A DNA stretch of 64,000 nucleotides, taken from contig NZ_JAHKQL010000034.1 in assembly GCF_018861005.1 (NCBI RefSeq), positions 124,001 to 188,000 on the forward strand, in the 5' to 3' direction. Below are positions 55,898 to 63,250 of the stretch, piece by piece (the first letter of the stretch is position 1; the number at the start of each line of letters is the position of its first letter). The DNA is from Polaribacter vadi. Its GTDB lineage: Bacteria > Bacteroidota > Bacteroidia > Flavobacteriales > Flavobacteriaceae. The notes beneath the pieces are model-generated. The model ran no database searches, was not told the DNA's origin, and saw only the letters and a program-made list of their open reading frames with translations. The position numbers were made by a program, and so were the translations under genes.

Positions 55898-56036
55898 TTT
55901 GGGGAGTTTTGTGTTTTATGAAATAATAAAAACGTGTTGCTTTTTAGAGTTGTGTAATGAGTTTGCGAATGAAACAAGCTCTAAAATTCAACTACCTATA
56001 GAATATTAAAACGCTAAACTTGCATTGGCGCGCGGA

Positions 56037-56091
56037 ACAAACCAAAAGACAGAGATTTTGTGCTTTTGCAACAAACTGGATTTTGGTTTGT
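56037..56091. repeat. Perfect 11-bp inverted repeat with inner stem
   Basis: ACAAACCAAAA (56037-56047) and TTTTGGTTTGT (56081-56091) are exact reverse complements around a 33-nt spacer that can itself form a short TTGTGC/GCAACAA hairpin. It lies 30 bp downstream of the minus-strand nuclease gene's stop and may serve as its 3' structure, although no T-run follows on that strand. Confidence 0.65.
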
Positions 56092-56120
56092 GGGGAATTA
56101 ATTATCCTTAAAAAATAACC

Positions 56121-57788
56121 TTATTCTGTTTTGACAAGTCTACGCCAAATAAAAGGAAAAGGTAACTCTCTATGATATCTACTTGTTATTGAAAAAATTA
56201 AATCATAACTAATATCCATAATTTTAAACTTCTTTTCTTCTGAAAAAAGTACTACTTCCTCTATTATTTCTTTTTTATAATCTTCAATAGATTTATAAAG
56301 AGTAATTGAATGCTTTACTTTCCCTGAAGCTCTACTATAACCATTATTTAAATAAAATTTTTCTGTCTCTAATTTTGGAAACCAAATTTGTAGATTTAAT
56401 TTATTATCAAATAATTTTAAAATGTTTTGCAAATCATCATAAGCATCTTTACTATTTAATAAAGCTGACCAATCTGCTAATAATGTTAGGAGCATAGTAG
56501 ATTTTTCATCCTGCTTTTTAGTGCCCATATAATAATCTACCAGATTTTCATAATTTGTTTTAAATAAAGGGAAAAAATCTTTCAATATTTTCGCATCGTG
56601 AATACCTACAACAAGCATTCTTAACCATTTCTCACATTCTTCTTTATGGCCTGTAAAGTATAAAAACCTCATAGCAGGTTCAATATCTATAATGTGGTCA
56701 TCATATAATGGATAATGTGATGTTGGATTTGTGTTAATTAAAGACAAGAGTGCTTTAGAAATTGTCATAGCAGATTCTTCATAAATAGCAGCTGCAGAAG
56801 AATCTTTAGAGTTGAAATGATATTGATAATGTTTTATTTCTGTAAGACCTATATTAGCAAGAATTCCTATTTCTTCCCAAACAGTTAGACTATATTCAAT
56901 CTGATTACGAGAATAACGTTGTAAACTATGTTCCACAAAATAGTGTTTGCTTACCTTATTAAAGTAAGATATTCCTATTTTTCGTCTCAATAAATGTATT
57001 TCATAAAACTCTAACCTGATATATTTTTCTCTAAAAAGATCTTGATTACTCAACCAATCAAAAACTTTCAAAATAGTTTTATCTGCAGCAAATATCGCAG
57101 ATTTAATGTAGCCATTATCTTCTGCCCATTTAAAAACTATACTCAAACATATTCGTAGTAATTTTAATCTTTTAAGTAGCGGTTTTTTTGTTTTAATTGG
57201 CTTGTCCAATATTGTGTCCACCAATCTATTATAGTGGTTTAAATCATAGTCTTTAAGTTCAAGAAAAGCCAATGTTTTCTTTAAAAGTGAACGCATTTCT
57301 GGATTAAATAATCTTTCTGAAAGTAGATTCTCTGAAACCATCTTGGTTATATCATCTATACCCCAAAAATCAAATTTCAAATCATCACTTTCATATTTTT
57401 CTGTATATTTTGCCCAACTTGTTTGAACTGTTTGATTTAAGTTACCGTTTGTTGCTACTATTACTTTTTTTTGGAGTTTTCTTTGTTCTGTAGTTAAGGA
57501 AATTGAAATATAAGTTTCTAAAATTTCTGTTAATGATTGACGTACTGCATTTTGGCCAGAATCCCAAACTGACCTTGTAATGTCTCCTTGTTTTACAGTT
57601 ATAAGAAATATCTTTTCGATATTATCTTTATCTTTTCCTACTGCAGCTATATCTACACCATACTGTCTACCTTTTTGAGGTTTAGATATTGGAGTAATAC
57701 TTTTGCTTATTAGAATGTCAATAAGTAGCGCATCAAGTTCACCATCTTCTTTTAAAAGAGAAATATATTCATTAGTTAGGAAGTTCAT
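56121..57788 (-). CDS. Putative PD-(D/E)XK-type nuclease protein of a defence-like module
   Basis: A 555-residue protein. Residues 10-110 look like a restriction-endonuclease-like fold: an acidic helix (EDGELDALLIDILI), GRQYGVDIAAVGKD with Asp46, and the strand IFLITVKQGD with Lys66. The spacing Asp-x(19)-Lys fits the D...(E/Q)xK core, except that Thr64 occupies the E/Q position. The rest (about 200-555) is helix-rich with no known motif. It overlaps the upstream helical-repeat gene by 17 bp, so translation is probably coupled. It is the last gene of the three-gene AlbA_2/helical/nuclease set inside a mobile element. A defence role is inference; no homologous system is known to me. Confidence 0.65.
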   Translation of the reverse strand: MNFLTNEYISLLKEDGELDALLIDILISKSITPISKPQKGRQYGVDIAAVGKDKDNIEKIFLITVKQGDITRSVWDSGQNAVRQSLTEILETYISISLTTEQRKLQKKVIVATNGNLNQTVQTSWAKYTEKYESDDLKFDFWGIDDITKMVSENLLSERLFNPEMRSLLKKTLAFLELKDYDLNHYNRLVDTILDKPIKTKKPLLKRLKLLRICLSIVFKWAEDNGYIKSAIFAADKTILKVFDWLSNQDLFREKYIRLEFYEIHLLRRKIGISYFNKVSKHYFVEHSLQRYSRNQIEYSLTVWEEIGILANIGLTEIKHYQYHFNSKDSSAAAIYEESAMTISKALLSLINTNPTSHYPLYDDHIIDIEPAMRFLYFTGHKEECEKWLRMLVVGIHDAKILKDFFPLFKTNYENLVDYYMGTKKQDEKSTMLLTLLADWSALLNSKDAYDDLQNILKLFDNKLNLQIWFPKLETEKFYLNNGYSRASGKVKHSITLYKSIEDYKKEIIEEVVLFSEEKKFKIMDISYDLIFSITSRYHRELPFPFIWRRLVKTE

Positions 57789-59373
57789 TTCTTTTCATAT
57801 TTTGCCACATTAATCTTGTTTTTTCTTGACCTATTTCATCTATGGATTGAACACGAGGCATTTCAAAACTACTTTTGAAGTTTTGCATTTCTGCTTCTTG
57901 AGAATATTCACCTCTATGCTTTGAAAAAAAAGATTTACCAGCTTTGAGATTAATATTAGTAACCATATTTAGAAATGAATTATTTTTAGATTCCGAATCA
58001 TCCATTATTTTTTGCATTTGAATATTTTGTTGTTTCAAAAAATAATTCATTCTCTTATCTGAAGGTTCAAACTCATTTATTATTTCTAATTCAGAAACCT
58101 GTTTGTAATAATTCTCTGAAGCATCAATAATTTGATCTATGATTGAGGTTATGATTTTGTTAGCAGTTTTTCTTTTCTCTTTTAGTATTTCAGTTACAGA
58201 ATAATAGTTTATTATTAAATATTTTACAAAAAGAGTTGCAATGTGATTTCTTATACGTTCATTTTTATAATTTACTTCAAGAATATTATAGAGCATTTCA
58301 GATGCATATTCCCGATCTAATATATTTCCTACAATCATAAAAACAATATATAAAGAATCTTCTTCATCTAAATTTTGTAATAATTCTTTAGGAAGCCCAA
58401 TAGGACTAATATTATCTTCAAAATTGCTAATAACAAAATGTAAAGCATTTTTGTATGATTGATTGTCTGAATTTAGCCACTCTAAAAATAATATTTCTAT
58501 CATTTTTGGGTGATTAGAATACAGTTCATTTATTATTTCTTTTAAAACAGATATCCTTTTTATTTTACCTTTATTATTTAAAATCCATTCATTTATAAAC
58601 TCAATAATAATATCTGGATTTTTAGTAATTGTATCTTTTAAACGATATTTAATTGTTCTATAAATACCTTTATATTCGAATTCAGTATAAGTTAAAAGAT
58701 TCAGACATTTTTTAAAATATTCTGGATCTTCCTCAAACTTGAACTCTGCATTTAGAGATCTTGCCACTTCACTTTGAACTTCAATATTTTTTTTCTTTAA
58801 TAATTGTATTATTATTTTCTTTGCATCATCAATAGAATTTATATGCTTATTGTAAAACCTTGTAATAATACCTAAATCTTGGTTGAATCCTTTTTCTATA
58901 ATTCTTACTAAATTTTTATTAACGTCATTTAAGAATTTTGTATCTTCCTGCTTATCTTTTATGACTACTTGATAAGCAGCATTAAGGCCTGCTTTAACTT
59001 CATTTTCATCTAAACTTTTTATAAGAAATAGAATTTCATCTTTAAAAGGGTATGTAGTTTCACTTTTAGATAATCCACCAAATATTGAAGCAATAAAATT
59101 TAAAGTTTCTAAAGTTCCTTTTTGTCTTATTAATTCTAATACTTCAATTGCTTCTTTTGGTTTTTCTGATGCATAATTCCTTAATGCTTCATATATGGAA
59201 TAGCTTGCACCATCATTTTTAATTTTTTCAAACAATATAGGTAATGATTCTACAAAATATTCTTTATTAGGTACTTCAAATTCCTTACAATACTTATGAA
59301 AATCTTGCCAAAACCCATTATATTCAGAGTTTTTATTTAGCTGTGTTAAAAACTCTTTAGCTTTACTACTCAT
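57772..59373 (-). CDS. Helical-repeat protein of the defence-like module
   Basis: A 533-residue, strongly helical protein of unknown function. I chose the ATG at 59373; a TTG nine bases upstream (59382) is also in frame. There is no signal peptide or transmembrane segment. Repeated amphipathic helix pairs of about 35-40 residues (IYEALRNYASEKPKEAIEVL, EVKAGLNAAYQVVIKDKQED, IEVQSEVARSLNAEFKFEED) suggest a HEAT/ARM-like solenoid. The C-terminal 80 residues are polar and Gln/Lys-rich (QQNIQMQKIMDDSESKNN). It is 81 bp after the AlbA_2 gene and overlaps the nuclease gene by 17 bp. A sensor or scaffold role for the nuclease is a guess from the arrangement. Confidence 0.7.
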   Translation of the reverse strand: MSSKAKEFLTQLNKNSEYNGFWQDFHKYCKEFEVPNKEYFVESLPILFEKIKNDGASYSIYEALRNYASEKPKEAIEVLELIRQKGTLETLNFIASIFGGLSKSETTYPFKDEILFLIKSLDENEVKAGLNAAYQVVIKDKQEDTKFLNDVNKNLVRIIEKGFNQDLGIITRFYNKHINSIDDAKKIIIQLLKKKNIEVQSEVARSLNAEFKFEEDPEYFKKCLNLLTYTEFEYKGIYRTIKYRLKDTITKNPDIIIEFINEWILNNKGKIKRISVLKEIINELYSNHPKMIEILFLEWLNSDNQSYKNALHFVISNFEDNISPIGLPKELLQNLDEEDSLYIVFMIVGNILDREYASEMLYNILEVNYKNERIRNHIATLFVKYLIINYYSVTEILKEKRKTANKIITSIIDQIIDASENYYKQVSELEIINEFEPSDKRMNYFLKQQNIQMQKIMDDSESKNNSFLNMVTNINLKAGKSFFSKHRGEYSQEAEMQNFKSSFEMPRVQSIDEIGQEKTRLMWQNMKRNELPN

Positions 59374-59454
59374 TTTTTTCAAAGATTTAAAAATATATAA
59401 AGAGAAATTATCTTCAATTACTTCTTAAAATTATTAACCCACCTTTCTACCCAC

Positions 59455-60834
59455 TTACGGAAGTATGTAGTTTATTTTCCAATGACCACCTTTTGCGCTA
59501 CCAACTCTTACTATAAGTGCTATATCTTTTAGGAACTCTAAATTATTATCAATAGCAGTAGCACTTATGCCCACTATTTCTTCCAATTCTCTTTTAGAAA
59601 CTTTATTATTTATATGAATTGCTTTGATAATATTAACTCTATTATCTGTTAGATTATCTACCCACTTATCTACCCACTTATCAAAATCGAAAGGTCTTCT
59701 AAATGTTACAGTAAATATACCTTCCGTATTGAATTCAGGTGGAGTTAAATTATTTTCTAACATTAAATCTCTCATTCTACTAATACCAGAACCTACTTGT
59801 TCTACCATTCTTATTCTTTCAAAAAGACCAAATATTAAAGGATTTCTGCTTAAACTTCTTTTTCCAAATTCATTTTTAGGAATGCCACTTACTAAACCAC
59901 CAGGATTAGAAACTTCAATTCTATCATTAAAAACTTCCACAGAAATACGAGCTCCTTTATCATAATAATCTCTATGTGCTAAAGCATTAATAATAGCTTC
60001 TTTAAAAACTGTTTCAGGAATTTCCCAAATTTCTTTTCGAGGTTGTGAACCATTTCCTTCAATGTCATAACGCACATTTAGTTTTGTTTTTAACCAAGTC
60101 ATTGTTTGAAGAAATTGCTGATATAAAGTACCTGACATTATTTTATCATCAGTAATATATCTTTTATCAATACCATCAAAAACAATACACCTAATTATTG
60201 CTTTTTCAAAAAACTGTTCTGGATTTTCTGCAAAGAATAAAGTAGCACCATTTTTAAGGAAGCCTTCTTTGGTTATTAATTTTAAATTATTGAATACTTG
60301 TTCGTTTGAAACTGTAGTACCTAAACCTGCTAATTCTCTAAATTGATCGATATTAGTATTAGGAATATCTTTAGTAATATCAATGGTTTTACAAGGCGCT
60401 TCATCGTAATAAATCTTATCAGCTTGCTGAAAGAAATCTCTCATTTCTTCTACCGTAGTTAATTTTTGAGAATTAGGACCTTGACGAACATAAATTGCTC
60501 CAGAAAGGACATAAGGTTTATTTACACCTGAAGGAACTTCAATTATTACAATTTCTTTTTCATCAATAGTTGTCGTATAAATATTGCAATGTAATGTAGG
60601 TGTAATTTCATTTATTGAATTCTGCAAAGCGGAACGTTTTGCATTGTTAAACGTAACTCCTTGAACATTATTAGCATCATCAACACCCAAAATAAGAGTA
60701 CCACCAGATGCATTTGCAAAAGCACAAATTTCTTCTGTAACCTCTTTTATTTTATTTGGAATTCTTACTTTAAATTCAAGGTTAAAGCCTTCTCCTGAAT
60801 TTATAAGTGATTTTATTTCGTTGATACTTAACAT
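59455..60834 (-). CDS. AlbA_2/Schlafen-like ATP-binding regulator
   Basis: A 459-residue protein from the ATG at 60834; a GTG at 60852 would add six residues. The N-terminal AlbA_2 (Schlafen AlbA-2) domain has GEGFNLEFKVRIP, EEICAFANASGGTLILGVDD and GAIYVRQGPNSQK. Next is the HATPase_c_4-type region (about 280-380) with EAIINALAHRDYYDKGARISVEVFNDRIEVSNPGGL and MVEQVGSGISRMRDLM. A C-terminal winged helix (KRELEEIVGISATAIDNNLEFL) follows a short DKWVDKWVDN repeat. Such proteins are common in mobile DNA as regulators or defence components. The gene leads the operon with the helical and nuclease genes, 89 bp downstream of the DnaC-like gene. Confidence 0.85.
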   Translation of the reverse strand: MLSINEIKSLINSGEGFNLEFKVRIPNKIKEVTEEICAFANASGGTLILGVDDANNVQGVTFNNAKRSALQNSINEITPTLHCNIYTTTIDEKEIVIIEVPSGVNKPYVLSGAIYVRQGPNSQKLTTVEEMRDFFQQADKIYYDEAPCKTIDITKDIPNTNIDQFRELAGLGTTVSNEQVFNNLKLITKEGFLKNGATLFFAENPEQFFEKAIIRCIVFDGIDKRYITDDKIMSGTLYQQFLQTMTWLKTKLNVRYDIEGNGSQPRKEIWEIPETVFKEAIINALAHRDYYDKGARISVEVFNDRIEVSNPGGLVSGIPKNEFGKRSLSRNPLIFGLFERIRMVEQVGSGISRMRDLMLENNLTPPEFNTEGIFTVTFRRPFDFDKWVDKWVDNLTDNRVNIIKAIHINNKVSKRELEEIVGISATAIDNNLEFLKDIALIVRVGSAKGGHWKINYILP

Positions 60835-60922
60835 AAAATTATTGCTATTCACAAATCTATTAAAATTGTTTGGTTTTTAGTCTTTGTATTACACTTTTAT
60901 CGATGTTGAGTCGGTGTTGCCT

Positions 60923-61585
60923 TTATTTTCGTTTATCTGAACTTTCTTTATCAAAAGCAATCAAATTAAATAATTCACGCATTCTGGAACGTACACGAAT
61001 CCCATATCTACTCTCTAATTCTTGTGCGTTTAAGTTTGTAGTGGTGTGTGTTCTAATTTTACGTTTTAAGAATAAATCGTAACGAGATAAAAGGATTTCT
61101 CCCATTACATTGCAATCTTTACCAAAATGACGACCTGAAGTTTCTACTCCTAAATCATCAAAGCAATAAAAGCCATTATTTCCATACTCTTCAATAATTT
61201 TGAAACCACTTTTATTAAAACTAAACGTAATATTTCTTGCAGGAACTACTATATGTTTGTTTTGATGAGGTATTATAAAAGGCAATAGTTTCATTAAACT
61301 AGTTTTACCACATCCTACTGGACCTGATAATAAAATACCTTTGTTGGGATCTATTTGTAATTTTTTGCAAGTTTCAATATCACGAATAAAATAAATACAT
61401 AGTTTATAGAGAATTGCTTCATCTTCTGAATAAATTTTAAAGTTTTTACCAAATAGTAGTTTGCCTTTTGCTTCTAAATAGATTAGCATTTTTGGAAAAT
61501 CGTAGATTATTTGATTCCCTTTTAGTTCTCCTAATTGGAATTGGACACTTCCTTCTTGAATGATATGTGGTTGTATTTTAATCAT
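60923..61585 (-). CDS. DnaC/IstB-like AAA ATPase of the element's replication module
   Basis: A 220-residue ATPase. Walker A is GPVGCGKT (residues 88-95) and Walker B is CFDDLG (141-146). A sensor-like TTNLNAQELESRYGIRVRSRMRELFN segment carries the arginine finger. This architecture matches DnaC-type helicase loaders and IstB-like proteins. No transposase gene is next to it, and the preceding gene looks like a replication initiator, so helicase loading for element replication is the better reading. It overlaps the upstream gene by four bases (ATGA), so the two are translationally coupled. Confidence 0.85.
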   Translation of the reverse strand: MIKIQPHIIQEGSVQFQLGELKGNQIIYDFPKMLIYLEAKGKLLFGKNFKIYSEDEAILYKLCIYFIRDIETCKKLQIDPNKGILLSGPVGCGKTSLMKLLPFIIPHQNKHIVVPARNITFSFNKSGFKIIEEYGNNGFYCFDDLGVETSGRHFGKDCNVMGEILLSRYDLFLKRKIRTHTTTNLNAQELESRYGIRVRSRMRELFNLIAFDKESSDKRK

Positions 61586-62268
61586 AAAGGTTCGTTGTAA
61601 TTTTTATTTTTACTGGTCTTTAGGTTGTCTTGATTTTGGCTAACTGATTTTTGCGTTTCTTTATTTTTTATTTCTTCAGCTTTTATCATCCAGTTTTTAG
61701 CTGTTGCTTGCCAATTGACAATTTTTGTTTTACCACCAACTTTCCAGCCAATGCCCTGGTAATGGTTGAAGAATTTTTGTGCTTCAATTATTGGCCATTT
61801 TTCTTTTTTGAAAAAATCAATAACTATTTTTTCATTTTTGGGCTGGTCAAGTTTATTAATGTTTTTATTGTTTCTATTAGTTTGTATATGTTTATTAATA
61901 GATACCAGTGCTTGTCCACTGCTTGTCTCGATATTGGTATTGTTGTGTACCAGAGCTTGTCCAGTACTTGTCTCGAATTTGAACATCTTAATTTTACTTC
62001 CTTTATAAGGGTTATGTGATGGATAATAAATTATATATTTCCAATGACTTAATTCTTTAATACACTTGTGATAGGTAGATTTTGAACCTATTTTAGAAAA
62101 ACGCATTACCTCTTCTCGATTGATAAAAAAGACCTCCTCAAAACGGTTGATATTCCATAATTGGAATAATGCCATATATAAACTTATATGTGTTGGATTT
62201 AAACGATTGTCTTTAGAGAATTGAATGAATACACCTTTTAAGTGTTTTATGTAGTTTACGTTTTGCAT
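61582..62268 (-). CDS. Replication-initiation-like protein (winged-helix, DnaD-like tail)
   Basis: A 228-residue protein. The N-terminal 105 residues resemble a winged-helix replication protein (NPTHISLYMALFQLWNIN, VMRFSKIGSKSTYHKCIKELSHWKYI). The C-terminal part (about 150-205), with VIDFFKKEKWPIIEAQKFFNHYQGIGWKVGG and WQATAKNWM, is the tail typical of phage and plasmid DnaD/replication proteins. The middle has a duplicated ETS(T/S)GQALV unit. Gene order initiator then DnaC-like loader is standard for mobile elements of Bacteroidota. It starts 390 bp downstream of the HTH gene and probably has its own promoter or origin in that gap. Confidence 0.78.
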   Translation of the reverse strand: MQNVNYIKHLKGVFIQFSKDNRLNPTHISLYMALFQLWNINRFEEVFFINREEVMRFSKIGSKSTYHKCIKELSHWKYIIYYPSHNPYKGSKIKMFKFETSTGQALVHNNTNIETSSGQALVSINKHIQTNRNNKNINKLDQPKNEKIVIDFFKKEKWPIIEAQKFFNHYQGIGWKVGGKTKIVNWQATAKNWMIKAEEIKNKETQKSVSQNQDNLKTSKNKNYNEPL

Positions 62269-62658
62269 TTCTACTATTTTCTGTTTTTTTACTTCTTACT
62301 TTTTTGCATTGATCAAAAAAGTAACAAAAAAATCTAGTCTTGCATCTTCGGCGGTCAAATCAATTTTCAATAGCTAAAAGAAAAGAACTCCACTTCCTTT
62401 TAGTCAGTGTCAAACAGCTTTTCTTTTTACACTTTTTTCAAATGATTGACACTCGCCTGCCAGATGCTATGACAAATGAGATGTTTACTAGCATAAAAGC
62501 ATTTCCATAAATCTTAATACATTGTATTTTAACTGTATTTCAAATATTTTCAGTTGTTTTATGTAATTTACTTTTTGCATAGCTTAAACTTCTCGATACA
62601 ATTTTACTGACGCATTCCGCTATGCGCAATAGGACATTAAAACCACTCGAAGTGACAA
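62269..62658. other. Gene-free stretch upstream of the replication genes
   Basis: About 390 bp with no credible gene. An 8-bp inverted repeat, AGTGTCAA (62406-62413) and TTGACACT (62446-62453), with a 32-nt spacer is present. The location between the initiator gene and the HTH gene is where an origin or the promoter of the replication operon would be expected. I see no iterons or DnaA boxes I could support. Confidence 0.4.
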
Positions 62659-62937
62659 TTAAAACTTGTTATGGATTCGGTTTTCTTCTAATACTTTTTG
62701 AATTTCTTCATAATCGTAATAGATTACACCTCCAACTTTAGAGTAGGGGAGTGTGCCATTAATTCTTAAGTTTTGTAATGTTCCTGGAGAAATGCTTAAT
62801 AAATCTCTGACCTCTGGAGATTTTAACCATTTTTTAGGTGCAAAACCTGATTGATGGTTAATCATTGCTTTGATGTTTTCTAATAATTCGTGTTTGAATT
62901 CTTGTAAATCTTCTGTAGTAATAATAGTTGCTGCCAT
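62659..62937 (-). CDS. Helix-turn-helix protein, excisionase-like
   Basis: A 92-residue DNA-binding protein of the HTH_17/excisionase type found in Bacteroidota conjugative transposons. After an N-terminal helix (residues 10-30) comes the winged HTH: KKWLKSPEVRDLLSISPGTLQNLRINGTLPYSKVGGVIYYDYEEIQKVL. The LPYSKVGG strand is the hallmark of this group. In CTnDOT-type elements proteins of this type (Xis2c/2d) promote excision and are switched on by RteC. The rteC-like gene lies 313 bp upstream on the same strand, with palindromes and hairpins between them, which fits that scheme (inference). Confidence 0.85.
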   Translation of the reverse strand: MAATIITTEDLQEFKHELLENIKAMINHQSGFAPKKWLKSPEVRDLLSISPGTLQNLRINGTLPYSKVGGVIYYDYEEIQKVLEENRIHNKF

Positions 62938-62954
62938 TTTCTAACAATTTTTGT

Positions 62955-62995
62955 AAAGAAGCTGTTGAATGCCCCCACATTCAAACAGCTTCTTT
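62955..62995 (-). promoter_or_regulatory. Hairpin in the leader of the HTH gene
   Basis: AAAGAAGCTGTT plus GAATG (62955-62971) pair with CATTC, a bulged base and AACAGCTTCTTT (62978-62995) around a six-nt loop. The structure lies 18 bp before the ATG of the excisionase-like gene on the minus strand. No T-run follows on that strand. It could be a leader structure affecting translation or an attenuator; no known riboswitch is recognised. Confidence 0.6.
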
Positions 62996-63006
62996 GGGTT
63001 AATTTA

Positions 63007-63047
63007 GTTCACGAGTTTTCTGTTACTATACATATGTGTTCGTGAAC
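63007..63047. repeat. Inverted repeat in the HTH-gene promoter region
   Basis: GTTCACGA (63007-63014) and TCGTGAAC (63040-63047) are exact reverse complements with a 25-nt spacer that contains the small palindrome ACATATGT. The position, 70-110 bp upstream of the excisionase-like start, suits an operator. Confidence 0.5.
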
Positions 63048-63109
63048 CTACGATTTGACTTTCGTTTGGCAAATATGATATGATTTATTGAAGTTTATAC
63101 ACAAGTAAA

Positions 63110-63122
63110 ACCCAACTTGGGT
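63110..63122. promoter_or_regulatory. Palindrome ACCCAACTTGGGT, copy 1
   Basis: A 13-bp palindrome with a single central base, 173 bp upstream of the HTH gene start. The same core recurs at 63234-63250. In CTnDOT, RteC binds an inverted repeat upstream of the excision operon, so these two are candidate RteC sites; that link is inference. Confidence 0.5.
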
Positions 63123-63196
63123 GATTTTATGTACTCATTTTTAATAGGTTATATTCCTTTTAATTGTTGTTGTGATTATTTATAAGAGCAACAAAA

Positions 63197-63229
63197 AAGT
63201 GCAAATTATATGAAAAATAATTTGCACTT
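63197..63229 (-). terminator. Intrinsic terminator of rteC
   Basis: Thirteen perfect base pairs (63197-63209 with 63217-63229) around a 7-nt loop. Read on the minus strand the stem is followed by TTTTTT, as expected for rho-independent termination. It lies 21 bp after the rteC stop. Confidence 0.75.
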
Positions 63230-63233
63230 AGAA

Positions 63234-63250
63234 ACACCCAACTTGGGTGT
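63234..63250. promoter_or_regulatory. Palindrome ACACCCAACTTGGGTGT, copy 2
   Basis: A 17-bp perfect palindrome (single central base) abutting the rteC stop codon. It shares the 13-bp core ACCCAACTTGGGT with copy 1, and the two copies flank the rteC terminator 125 bp apart. Confidence 0.5.

Larger units (their letters stand above)
55171..56120. other. Non-coding stretch with three large hairpins
   Basis: About 950 bp lacking any credible gene; the only open frame (55768-55977, minus) falls inside a hairpin and has no coding character. Three long inverted repeats lie at 55318-55376, 55820-55897 and 56037-56091 (listed separately). Local GC is higher in several patches (for example 55421-55450 and 56015-56040) than in the surrounding genes. 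The words GTTAGCCC near 55379 and GGCAGAAGCG near 55433 recall non-coding repeats seen between integron-like cassettes in Bacteroidota, but no complete attC motif is present. Confidence 0.5.

Noticed and set aside
55768..55977. Minus-strand reading frame in the gene desert
   Set aside because: It coincides with the long hairpin at 55820-55897, so the open frame reflects the palindrome rather than coding constraint.
55171..56120. A CRISPR array, retron or diversity-generating retroelement in the hairpin-rich stretch
   Set aside because: There are no regularly spaced direct repeats, no Cas genes and no reverse transcriptase anywhere in the window.
60923..61585. IstB helper of an IS21-type insertion sequence
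   Set aside because: No IstA transposase or IS ends lie beside it, and the overlapping upstream gene looks like a replication initiator, so a DnaC-like role is preferred.
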